Below are positions 40,920 through 49,944 of a stretch of DNA of 64,000 nucleotides, one piece after another. A program made the position numbers and the translations under genes. The stretch is from Azotimanducus sp965199815 (GTDB lineage: Bacteria; Pseudomonadota; Gammaproteobacteria; Pseudomonadales; Azotimanducaceae), in NCBI GenBank assembly GCA_965199815.1, contig CBDATE010000028.1:539573-603572 (forward strand), read 5' to 3'. Under the pieces are notes generated by a model, which did no database searches, had not been told where the DNA came from, and saw nothing but the letters and a program-made list of their open reading frames with translations. How positions within the stretch are numbered: position 1 is the stretch's first letter; every line of letters starts with the position of its first letter.

Positions 40920-43900
40920 ATGCGTACGCTCATCTCCATGCTGGAATTCATGCCGACCTTCATGAAAGTCCAGGGCAAGACCCTCGTCAGGAATATCCTG
41001 ATGAACTCGGGCCTCGTGAACTCAGGTTCGCGCCAGACCTGTCGCGAATCCTGTTCCCACTCTACCCCCCCCCCCCCCTTCGCACACATCTCCCTCATTA
41101 CCCTCCTCGCTTGCCTCACCCTGAGCGCCTCCGCACACGCGCAAGTCTCCATAACATCCATCAGCATCACCAGTACCCCTGCAGCTGACCAGTCCTACGA
41201 ACCCGGCGAAAAAATCACGATAGGAGTCCAACTCGCTCCCGGCAGCGCCAGTGTTTCTGCCACCCCCAGGCCGACCCTGAGCCTGACTGTCGGCTCCAAC
41301 ACCAGAACCGCAACCGCTGCCAGTAGTTTTTTTGATTTTCCTGTACCCGGCAGTCCAAGACTCAACTTCGAGTACGAAGTTCAGGCCAGCGATAAAGATG
41401 CCAACGGCATCAGCATCCCCGAGAACCCTATTACCAAGGGGGGTACCGGTAATCTTGCCAATGTGAATGTCAACCATGCCGGGCTGACGGACCAATCCGG
41501 ACACAAGGTAAACGCTGTTGTCGGAGTCAAGCTGAGCACTACAACCATGGCGGTGACAGAAGGGTCGAGTGAGACCTACAGCGTAAAACTCCGCAGTGCG
41601 CCATCAGCCAACGTGACCCTTGCCATTGCCGGGAACTCCGGTGGCGATGCGGACTTGTCGGTTTCTCCCGCCAGCTTGACGTTCACCCCTGACAACTGGA
41701 GCACCGGGCAGACGGTAACCGTCACCGCACGGGCCGATACGGACAGCAGCTACGGCAGCGCCACCTTCACCCACACCGCATCAAGTACTGACACCAGCTA
41801 CAACAATCTCACCGCATCACTGGTGGTCGCTTCAATACCGGATAGTGATGTGCGAGTGAGCCGTGCAGCCTTGGCATTATGGCCAGGTCACACAGGCACC
41901 TACACGGTGAAGCTGGCGCAGGTGCCATCAGCCAATGTGACCGTCGCCATTGCCAGGAACTCCAGTGGCGATGCGGACTTGTCGGTTTCTCCCACCAGTT
42001 TGATGTTCACCCCTGGCAACTGGAGCACTGAACAGACGGTAACGGTCCGTGCAGGGGCGGATACAGACGATGCTTATGGCAGCGCCACCTTCACCCACAC
42101 CGCATCGAGCAGCGACACCACCTACAACAACATCACAACTTCAGTTGAGGTGACAACAATAGCGCCACCCGCCATACGGTCTATCAGCATTACAAGTGAC
42201 CCCGGCTCCGACCAGACCTATGCGGTGGGCGATACCATTACTGTGGCGGTCTCTTTCACAAAAAGAATCCTCGTACAATCATTCGTTGGAGAAAGAGTCA
42301 ATTTGAGACTGTCCATTGGCGGCTCCGTCAAAACCTTGACGTTCCCACTTTCGGGAGCTAATCCCCCAAACCTGAGGATATCTTTCAGCTACACCGTCAA
42401 ACTCGGTGACAGTGACACGGATGGTATCAGCATCCCTGCCAACCCTCTCAGAGTAGCAGCAGGAAACTTCATAAGGGCAACAACAGCAGACGCTCCAGTA
42501 GAACCAGCGGTGAATGCCGACCTGTCCTATGCCGGGCTGGCGGATCAGGCAGGGCACAAGGTGGATGGTCTTGTGCGCAGCGTGGATGTGAGCAGCGGGA
42601 CATTGACGGTGCTCGAAGGAGCCACAGCTACCTACGCCGTGAAGCTGGGGAAGGCACCATCAGCCAACGTGACCCTCGCCATTGCCAGGAACACCAGTGG
42701 CGATACGGATCTATCCGTAAATCCCGCCAGTTTGACGTTCACCCCCAGCAACTGGGATACCGAACAGACCGTAACCGTGAGTGCGGCCGAGGATACGGAC
42801 AACACTGATGGCAGCGCCACCTTCACCCACACCGCATCCAGCACTGACACGGGCTACGACGGTCTCACAGCTTCAGTGGTGGTGACAGAGGATGATAGCG
42901 AAGGCCCCAGCGTGTTGGTGAGCAAGGAGGCGCTCACCGTGAGGGAAACAACACCGGGCACCTACACCGTACAACTGCGCACGGAGCCATCGGCCAATGT
43001 GACCGTCGCCATTACCAGGGACTCCGGTGGCGATGCGGACTTGTCGGTTTCTCCCACCAGTTTGACGTTCACCCCCGGCAACTGGAGCACCGGACAGACC
43101 GTAACCGTGACTGCACGGGGGGATACGGACAGCAGCTACGGCAGCGCCAGCTTCACCCACACAGCATCCAGCACGGACACAGGTTACGCAGGTCGCACAG
43201 CTTCAGTGGTGGTGACAGCGTATGAAGTCGTCACCCGGACGGGGACTGTCACGGAGGATGATGTGACGGCCAACACCGCCAGCGGCACCGTTCCGGGCCG
43301 GTTCCCTGTTGGCACGACTGATGCCACCTTTTCTGCGGGGTTCACCTACGGGACATTTACCATCAAGGCCGACAGGACCTGGACCTATACACTCGACAAT
43401 ACCCGCGCGGCCACTCAGGCGCTGCAGGCCGGGCAGACCGCAACGGAAACCTACAGGCTTGAAAATACGGCGCAGACTGCCGAATTTGCTATCACCATCA
43501 CCATTAACGGGGCGGATGACGGTCTCACCCTGCGCATCACCCCTGTTGCGGGCAACGGGGTGACGATTCCATCAAGCGATGCACAGCGTGGCGAGATAGA
43601 CGAGGATGTCGCCTCCGGGACGGTGACCCTTGCGGTGACCCTGTTCGCGCCCAGCACCGAGGCGGTGACCGTGACCTATGCCACGGCGGACTTCTCCTCC
43701 ACCGACACTGCCGTCTCGTCGAGCAGTATCGACCCCGCCACTGCGGGCACCGACTACACCGCGGCCTCGGGCACTCTGACCTTCGCGGCGGGCGAGACCC
43801 GCAAGACCATCACCGTGGCAATTACCGATGACGTGAACCGCGAGCGGGACGAGCTCTTCAAGGTCGGCCTGAGCAATGCGACGGGGGGCGCGGTCATCGC

Positions 43901-46900
43901 CAGTACCGGGTCGGAAGCCACTATTCTCATTGATGACGATGACCCCCGGCCGAAGGTGACCGTCACCGCCTCCGTGCCGGGGCTGACGAGCACCGGAGCA
44001 CCGGGCACGACTGACAATGCCCCGGAGGGGTTCCTGAGCGTGGCCGAGGGCGACAGCGGCAACACCGACATCACCTTCACAGTGACGCTGCAGGGAATCG
44101 ACTATGAGACAACGAACTTCATCGTGGATAGTACCGATGGCAGCGCTACCGGCAATGAGGACTACAGGCAGGTGTCCTTTGGCATCGTCACTATCGCGGC
44201 AGGGCAGACCACAGGTACGTTCACGCTGTCGGTCATCGGAGACGAGAACTACGAGCCCGACGAGACCCTGTTCCTCCGATTCGTTCATAATGAAGGCGTG
44301 AACATCACCAACTCCGCCAACAGTTTGTTTCACGTCGAGGTCACCATCGCCAACGATGATCCGGTGATGGCCACATCGGCATCAAACCTGCGAGCGCGCC
44401 CGGCCGGTTCCGGCAACCTGGCCGTCTCCTGGGACCCGGCCTTCGGTGCACCGAACGGCTACAGCGTACGCTGGCGCAAGGCATCGGAGAGCGACACCGC
44501 CTTGAGTGCGGTGAACACCGTCACCGCCACCTCCTACACGATTACCGGCCTGGACAACGACACCAGCTATCACGTGCGGCTGGACACCCGCAACCTGGCC
44601 AATGATGGCATAGCCTCGGGCACGAGCCTGACCACCAATGCCACCCCCACAAGCGGGGCAGCACCGACGGTGACCGCCATTGCCAACCAGAGCGCACGGG
44701 CGGGTCAGCCTTTCGATGTGGATGTGGATGCCACGCCGGGCACGGCGGGCGACAGCCTCCAGTATCAAGCCGCCTCCAGCGCTCCGGCGGTGGCGACGGT
44801 GACCCCCACGGCACTGACCGCCCACAGCGCCAGCAGCACGGTGCGGGTGACACCGGTGGCCGCAGGCACCGCGACCATCACGGTGACGGTGAGCGACGGC
44901 ACGGAGGTGGGGACGGAAACCTTCGATGTGACCGTTTCGCAGGTGACCCTCGGCTACTCGGCGCCGCCGCCGACCCTGACGGTGGATACGCCCATCACGG
45001 CGCTGACGGCGACAGCGACCGGCTTCGGCAGCGCGACGGTCACCTACGCGGTGACCGCAGGTACGCTGCCTGCCGGGCTGAATATCAATACGGGCTCGGG
45101 TGCCATCACTGGTACGCCGACAGCGGCGAGCACCACTACGACGACGGTGACAGTGACGGTGACTGCGGGCGCCGGCATGGACACGCAGACGGCGACGGCG
45201 GATATCACCTTCCCGGCGGTGGGCAAGGCGACACTGGCGACACCGACGAATCTGGCGGTGAAGGCGAACAGCAACACGCGCACCGGCTTCACGGTGACCT
45301 GGGATGCAGTGCCCAATGCCGCGGGTTACACGGCGACGGCTGTGCAGGGGAGCAACTCCTTCACCGGCACGGTGAGTACGAGTGGCACCACGCCGGAGGC
45401 GGCGTTCACCGGCCTGACGGCGAACACCACCTACACAGTGACGGTGACGGCCACCGGCGATGCCAACTACTCGGTGAGCGAGGCATCGGATGAGCTTGAT
45501 GTGACCACGGCGGCCAATCAGGTTCCGACCGTGGGCACCGCGATTCCCGACCAGACGGCGACGGTGGATACGGCCTTCGAGTACAGCTTCCCGGCGGGCA
45601 CCTTCAGCGATGCGGACAGCGACAGCCTCACCTACACGGCCCAGCAGACGGACGGCACCACGGACAGCGCGCTGCCGACCTGGCTGACCTTCACCGCCAG
45701 CGAGCGCAAGCTCGCGGGTACGCCGCAATCCACGGACACCGGAACGCTGTCGGTGAAAGTGGCGGCGAGCGACGGCATGGGCGGGTCGGTCAGCGATACG
45801 TTCGATATTGTGGTGTCGGTGGCGGACACTGCCCCCGCCTTTGCGGGTGGCACGACCATCGCGGACAAGACCTTCACCGTGGATGCCGAAATCACCGCCT
45901 TCACCCTGCCGGAGGCGACCGGCGGCAACGGCACCATCAGCTATGCGCTGACCCCTGATCTGCCGACGGGGCTGAGCTTGGATACATCCACGCGCGAGGT
46001 GAGCGGTACACCGACGGCAGCAGCGGCCGAGGCCACCTACACTTGGCGGGCATCCGACGGCGACAGCAACACGGCGAACAGCGACAGCAGCACCCTGACC
46101 TTCATGTTGACGGTGAACAAGGCCACGCTGGCGATGCCGAGCAACCTGGTACTGAAAGCGAACACGCGGAGCAAGACCGGCTTCACGGTGACTTGGGATG
46201 CGGTGTCGAATGCGACCGGCTACACAGCGACGGCAACGCCGAGCGGTGGGACTGCGGTGACCGGCTCGGTGAGTGTGCCGAGCGCAGGCCCGGAGGCAGT
46301 GTTCACCGGCTTGACGGCGGGAACGACCTACACGGTGTCGGTGGTGGCCACGGGTAACACGGCCAACTACGAGGCCAGCACAGCCGCGACGCTGAGTCAG
46401 GCGACGGCGGCCAACTCGGCACCGACAGTGGCCACCGCGATTCCCGATCAGGCGGCGACAACAGGTACAGCGTTCAGCTTCACCCTGCCGACGGGCACCT
46501 TCAGTGATGCGGACAGCGGCGACAGCCTCACCTATACGGCCCAGCAGACGGACGGAACAACGGACAGCGCGCTCCCCACTTGGCTGGGCTTCACCGCGGG
46601 CACGGGTGTCTTCTCCGGTACGCCGACATCCACGGATGCCGGAACACTGTCGGTGAAGGTGACGGCGAGTGACGGCACGGCTTCGGTGAGCGATACCTTC
46701 GATATTGTGGTGTCGGTGGCGGACACCGCCCCCGCCTTCGCGAGTAGCGCGACCATCGCAGACAAGACCTTCACGGTGGATGCCGAAATCACCGCCTTCA
46801 CCCTGCCGGAGGCGACAGGCGGCAACGGGACTATCAGTTACGCGCTGACCCCCGACCTGCCGACGGGGCTGAGCTTGGATACTGGAACGCGCGAGGTGAC

Positions 46901-49900
46901 TGGTACACCGACGGCAGCAGCGAGTGCAGCCACCTACACTTGGCGAGCATCGGACAGTGATTCGAACACCGCGAACAGCGACAGCAGCGCCCTGACCTTC
47001 ATGTTGACGGTGAACAAGGCCACGCTGGCGACACCGGTGGTGACGATTTCGGCGCAGGACGGCAAGCTGACCGCGAGTTGGGTTAGAGCAACGAACGCGG
47101 CGAGTTACGAGGTTGAGTACAAGCAGAGCACATCAGAGACTTGGCTGAACAATGACGACGACACATCGCCGGCGGAGATTGACAGTCTGACCAATGGCAC
47201 GGAATACGATGTGCGTGTGCGGGCGAAGGCGGCATCGAGTTCGACGAACTATGAGGACAGTGCGTGGTCGGAGGTCAAGAAGGGGACACCGGTTGAGGCG
47301 GATGTGGCACCGAGCTTCGGCAGCGAGACCATTGCGACACAGACTTGGACGGTGGGTACGGAGGTTGATGTGACGCTACCGGCGGCGACGGGCGGTAATG
47401 GCACCGTCAGCTACGCGTTGACTCCGGCGCTGCCGAACGGGGTGAGCCTGGATGCGACAACGCGCAAGGTGAGCGGTACACCGACGGCAGTAGCGAGCGC
47501 AGCTACCTACACCTGGCGGGCTTCGGACAGCGACAGCAACACGGCGGATGCGGATACGGTGACGCTCACCTTCCAAGTGACGGTAGGCAAGGGAACACTG
47601 GCGACACCGAGCAACCTGGGGCTGAAAGCGGGTTCGCGGAGCAAGACCGGCTTCACGGTGACTTGGGATGCGGTGTCGAATGCGACGGGCTACACGGCGA
47701 CGGCCACGCCGAGCGGTGGGACTACGGTGACCGGCACGGTGAGTGTGCCGAGTAGCGGCCCGGAGGCAGTGTTCACCGGCTTGACGGCGGGAACGACCTA
47801 CACAGTGAGCGTGATGGCCACGGGCAACACGGCCAATTACGAGGCCAGTACAGCCGCGACGCTGAGTCAGGCGACAGCGGCCAACTCGGCACCGACAGTG
47901 GCCAACGCGATTCCCGATCAGGCGGCGACGACAGGTACGGCGTTCAGCTTCACCCTCCCGGCGGGCACCTTCAGTGACGCGGACAGTGGAGACAGTCTCA
48001 CCTACACGGCCATGCAGACAGACGGGACGACGGACAGCGCGCTCCCCACTTGGCTGGGCTTCACCGCGGCCACGGGTGTCTTCTCGGGTACGCCGACATC
48101 CACGGACACCGGAACGCTGTCGGTGAAGGTGACAGCGAGCGACGGCACGGCTTCGGTGAGCGACACCTTCGATATTGTGGTGTCGGCGGCGGATACCGCC
48201 CCCGCCTTCGCGGACAACACGACCATCGCAGACAAGACCTTCACGGTGGATGCCGAGATAACCACCTTCACCCTGCCGGCGGCGACAGGCGGCAACGGCA
48301 CCATCAGCTACGCGCTGACCCCCGCCCTGCCGAACGGGGTGAGCGTGGATACATCCACGCGCGAGGTGAGCGGTACACCGACGGCAGCAGCGAGTGCAGC
48401 CACCTACACCTGGCGGGCTTCGGATAGTGACAGCAACACCGCGAACAGCGACAGCAGCGCCCTGACCTTCATGTTGACGGTGAACAAGGCCACGCTGGCG
48501 ACACCGGCGAATCTGGCTTTGAAAGCGAACACGCGGAGCAAGACTGGCTTCACGGTGACTTGGGATGCGGTGACGAGTGCGACGGGCTACACGGCGACGG
48601 CCACGCCGAGCGGTGGGTCTGCGGTGACCGGCACGGTGAGCACACCGAGTAGCGGCCCGGAGGCGGCATTTACCGGCTTGACGGCGGGAACGACTTACAC
48701 GGTGTCGGTGGTGGCCACGGGCAACACTGCCAATTACGAGGCCAGTTCAGCCGCGACATTGAGTCAGGCGACGGCGGCCAACTCGGCACCGACAGTGGCC
48801 AACGCGATTCCCGATCAGGCGGCGACGGTGGATACAGCGTTCAGCTTCACCCTCCCGGCGGGTACCTTCAATGACGCGGACAGTGGCGACAGCCTCACCT
48901 ACACGGTCATGCAGACGGACGGGACAACGGACAGCGCACTCCCGACTTGGCTGAGCTTCACCGCGGGCACGGGTGTCTTCTCGGGTACGCCGACATCCAC
49001 GGACACCGGAACGCTGTCGGTGAAGGTGACGGCGAGCGACGGCACAGCTTCGGTGAGCGATACCTTCGATATTGTGGTGTCGGCGGCGGACACCGCCCCC
49101 GCCTTCGCGAGTAGCACGACTATCGCGGACAAGACTTTCACGGTGGATGCCGAAATCACCGCCTTCACCCTGCCGGAGGCGACAGGTGGCAACGGCACTA
49201 TCAGCTACGCGCTGACCCCCGACCTGCCGATGGGGCTGAGCTTGGATACATCCACGCGCGAGGTGAGCGGTACGCCAACGGCAGCAGCGACTGCGACGAC
49301 CTACACTTGGCGGGCATCCGACGGCGACGCGAACACCGCGAACAGCGACAGCAGCGCCCTGACCTTCATGTTGACGGTGAACAAGGCCACGCTGGCGAAA
49401 CCGGTGGTGACGGTTTCGGCGCAGGATGGGGAGTTGACGGTCACCTGGGTTGGAATAACGAACGCGGCGAGTTACGAGGTTGAGTACAAGCAGAGCACAT
49501 CGGAGACCTGGCTGGGCAATGACGACGACACGTCACCGGCGGAGATTGACAGTCTGACCAATGGCACGGAATACGATGTGCGTGTGCGGGCGAAGGCGGC
49601 ATCAAGTTCGACGACCTATGAGGACAGCACATGGTCGGAGGTTGTGAAGGGAACACCGGCTGAGGTGGATGAGGCACCGAGCTTTGGTAGCGAGACGATT
49701 GCGGCGCAGACATGGACGGTGGGTACGGAGGTTGATGTGACGCTACCGGCGGCGATGGGTGGTAATGGCACCGTCAGCTACGCGTTGACACCGGCGCTGC
49801 CGGGCGGGGTGACGCTGAATGCCGCAACGCGCAAGATGACTGGTACGCCGACGGCAGTAGTGGCCGAGGTCCACCTACACCTGGCGGGCTTCGGACAGTG

Positions 49901-49901
49901 A
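40920..49901 (+). CDS. Giant modular surface protein (autotransporter passenger), C14 tract near start, frameshifted before its barrel
   Basis: 2,993 residues. Residues 1-48 are a leader, 49-52 are Pro encoded by the C tract, and ~53-75 a hydrophobic signal segment ending SAHAQ. Then come a beta domain ending GLTDQSGHKV, repeated PSANVTVAI...SLTFTPxNWST modules, a VCBS-like domain (~770-870), Calx-beta modules (SEATILIDDDD), and alternating fibronectin III-like, cadherin-like and putative Ig modules, partly in 897-bp near-identical repeats. The frame ends in ...AEVHLHLAGFGQ because of one extra T at 49870; without it the same frame would run on into the barrel-encoding ORF up to 52404. Likely an exported adhesin-like passenger. 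As written it lacks its own translocator; a sequencing error, pseudogenisation or strain variation are all possible. Confidence 0.85.
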   Translation: MRTLISMLEFMPTFMKVQGKTLVRNILMNSGLVNSGSRQTCRESCSHSTPPPPFAHISLITLLACLTLSASAHAQVSITSISITSTPAADQSYEPGEKITIGVQLAPGSASVSATPRPTLSLTVGSNTRTATAASSFFDFPVPGSPRLNFEYEVQASDKDANGISIPENPITKGGTGNLANVNVNHAGLTDQSGHKVNAVVGVKLSTTTMAVTEGSSETYSVKLRSAPSANVTLAIAGNSGGDADLSVSPASLTFTPDNWSTGQTVTVTARADTDSSYGSATFTHTASSTDTSYNNLTASLVVASIPDSDVRVSRAALALWPGHTGTYTVKLAQVPSANVTVAIARNSSGDADLSVSPTSLMFTPGNWSTEQTVTVRAGADTDDAYGSATFTHTASSSDTTYNNITTSVEVTTIAPPAIRSISITSDPGSDQTYAVGDTITVAVSFTKRILVQSFVGERVNLRLSIGGSVKTLTFPLSGANPPNLRISFSYTVKLGDSDTDGISIPANPLRVAAGNFIRATTADAPVEPAVNADLSYAGLADQAGHKVDGLVRSVDVSSGTLTVLEGATATYAVKLGKAPSANVTLAIARNTSGDTDLSVNPASLTFTPSNWDTEQTVTVSAAEDTDNTDGSATFTHTASSTDTGYDGLTASVVVTEDDSEGPSVLVSKEALTVRETTPGTYTVQLRTEPSANVTVAITRDSGGDADLSVSPTSLTFTPGNWSTGQTVTVTARGDTDSSYGSASFTHTASSTDTGYAGRTASVVVTAYEVVTRTGTVTEDDVTANTASGTVPGRFPVGTTDATFSAGFTYGTFTIKADRTWTYTLDNTRAATQALQAGQTATETYRLENTAQTAEFAITITINGADDGLTLRITPVAGNGVTIPSSDAQRGEIDEDVASGTVTLAVTLFAPSTEAVTVTYATADFSSTDTAVSSSSIDPATAGTDYTAASGTLTFAAGETRKTITVAITDDVNRERDELFKVGLSNATGGAVIASTGSEATILIDDDDPRPKVTVTASVPGLTSTGAPGTTDNAPEGFLSVAEGDSGNTDITFTVTLQGIDYETTNFIVDSTDGSATGNEDYRQVSFGIVTIAAGQTTGTFTLSVIGDENYEPDETLFLRFVHNEGVNITNSANSLFHVEVTIANDDPVMATSASNLRARPAGSGNLAVSWDPAFGAPNGYSVRWRKASESDTALSAVNTVTATSYTITGLDNDTSYHVRLDTRNLANDGIASGTSLTTNATPTSGAAPTVTAIANQSARAGQPFDVDVDATPGTAGDSLQYQAASSAPAVATVTPTALTAHSASSTVRVTPVAAGTATITVTVSDGTEVGTETFDVTVSQVTLGYSAPPPTLTVDTPITALTATATGFGSATVTYAVTAGTLPAGLNINTGSGAITGTPTAASTTTTTVTVTVTAGAGMDTQTATADITFPAVGKATLATPTNLAVKANSNTRTGFTVTWDAVPNAAGYTATAVQGSNSFTGTVSTSGTTPEAAFTGLTANTTYTVTVTATGDANYSVSEASDELDVTTAANQVPTVGTAIPDQTATVDTAFEYSFPAGTFSDADSDSLTYTAQQTDGTTDSALPTWLTFTASERKLAGTPQSTDTGTLSVKVAASDGMGGSVSDTFDIVVSVADTAPAFAGGTTIADKTFTVDAEITAFTLPEATGGNGTISYALTPDLPTGLSLDTSTREVSGTPTAAAAEATYTWRASDGDSNTANSDSSTLTFMLTVNKATLAMPSNLVLKANTRSKTGFTVTWDAVSNATGYTATATPSGGTAVTGSVSVPSAGPEAVFTGLTAGTTYTVSVVATGNTANYEASTAATLSQATAANSAPTVATAIPDQAATTGTAFSFTLPTGTFSDADSGDSLTYTAQQTDGTTDSALPTWLGFTAGTGVFSGTPTSTDAGTLSVKVTASDGTASVSDTFDIVVSVADTAPAFASSATIADKTFTVDAEITAFTLPEATGGNGTISYALTPDLPTGLSLDTGTREVTGTPTAAASAATYTWRASDSDSNTANSDSSALTFMLTVNKATLATPVVTISAQDGKLTASWVRATNAASYEVEYKQSTSETWLNNDDDTSPAEIDSLTNGTEYDVRVRAKAASSSTNYEDSAWSEVKKGTPVEADVAPSFGSETIATQTWTVGTEVDVTLPAATGGNGTVSYALTPALPNGVSLDATTRKVSGTPTAVASAATYTWRASDSDSNTADADTVTLTFQVTVGKGTLATPSNLGLKAGSRSKTGFTVTWDAVSNATGYTATATPSGGTTVTGTVSVPSSGPEAVFTGLTAGTTYTVSVMATGNTANYEASTAATLSQATAANSAPTVANAIPDQAATTGTAFSFTLPAGTFSDADSGDSLTYTAMQTDGTTDSALPTWLGFTAATGVFSGTPTSTDTGTLSVKVTASDGTASVSDTFDIVVSAADTAPAFADNTTIADKTFTVDAEITTFTLPAATGGNGTISYALTPALPNGVSVDTSTREVSGTPTAAASAATYTWRASDSDSNTANSDSSALTFMLTVNKATLATPANLALKANTRSKTGFTVTWDAVTSATGYTATATPSGGSAVTGTVSTPSSGPEAAFTGLTAGTTYTVSVVATGNTANYEASSAATLSQATAANSAPTVANAIPDQAATVDTAFSFTLPAGTFNDADSGDSLTYTVMQTDGTTDSALPTWLSFTAGTGVFSGTPTSTDTGTLSVKVTASDGTASVSDTFDIVVSAADTAPAFASSTTIADKTFTVDAEITAFTLPEATGGNGTISYALTPDLPMGLSLDTSTREVSGTPTAAATATTYTWRASDGDANTANSDSSALTFMLTVNKATLAKPVVTVSAQDGELTVTWVGITNAASYEVEYKQSTSETWLGNDDDTSPAEIDSLTNGTEYDVRVRAKAASSSTTYEDSTWSEVVKGTPAEVDEAPSFGSETIAAQTWTVGTEVDVTLPAAMGGNGTVSYALTPALPGGVTLNAATRKMTGTPTAVVAEVHLHLAGFGQ
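41065..41078 (+). repeat. Poly-C tract (14 C) inside the giant surface protein gene
   Basis: Fourteen cytosines, read as the end of a Thr codon plus four Pro codons, lie between the start codon and the signal peptide. With 14 C the whole passenger frame is open. With 13 C a TGA follows after about 15 codons, and with 15 C the frame stops near 41188. No start codon lies between the tract and the signal segment, so slippage would switch the protein off. Confidence 0.93.
45228..49385 (+). repeat. Near-identical in-frame 897-bp repeats in the passenger gene
   Basis: Three direct repeats of exactly 897 bp (299 codons) lie at 46122-47018, 47592-48488 and 48489-49385, with a more diverged 894-bp copy at 45228-46121. 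Each encodes a fibronectin III-like, a cadherin-like (AIPDQAATxxTAFSF) and a putative Ig module (FTVDAEIT.FTLP). A shorter ~573-bp pair (47019-47591 and from 49386) follows the first and third copies. High identity implies ongoing recombination and makes assembly difficult. Confidence 0.85.
49870..49870 (+). other. Single-base insertion causing a frameshift between passenger and barrel
   Basis: The module copies elsewhere read gccgaggccacctac or an equivalent, whereas here the sequence is gccgaggtccacctac. Removing the T restores the repeat consensus and an open frame from 40920 to 52404. It is not in a homopolymer. Confidence 0.8.
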
Positions 49902-49944
49902 CAGCAACACCGCCAACAGCGACACGGCGACGCTGACCTTTCAA

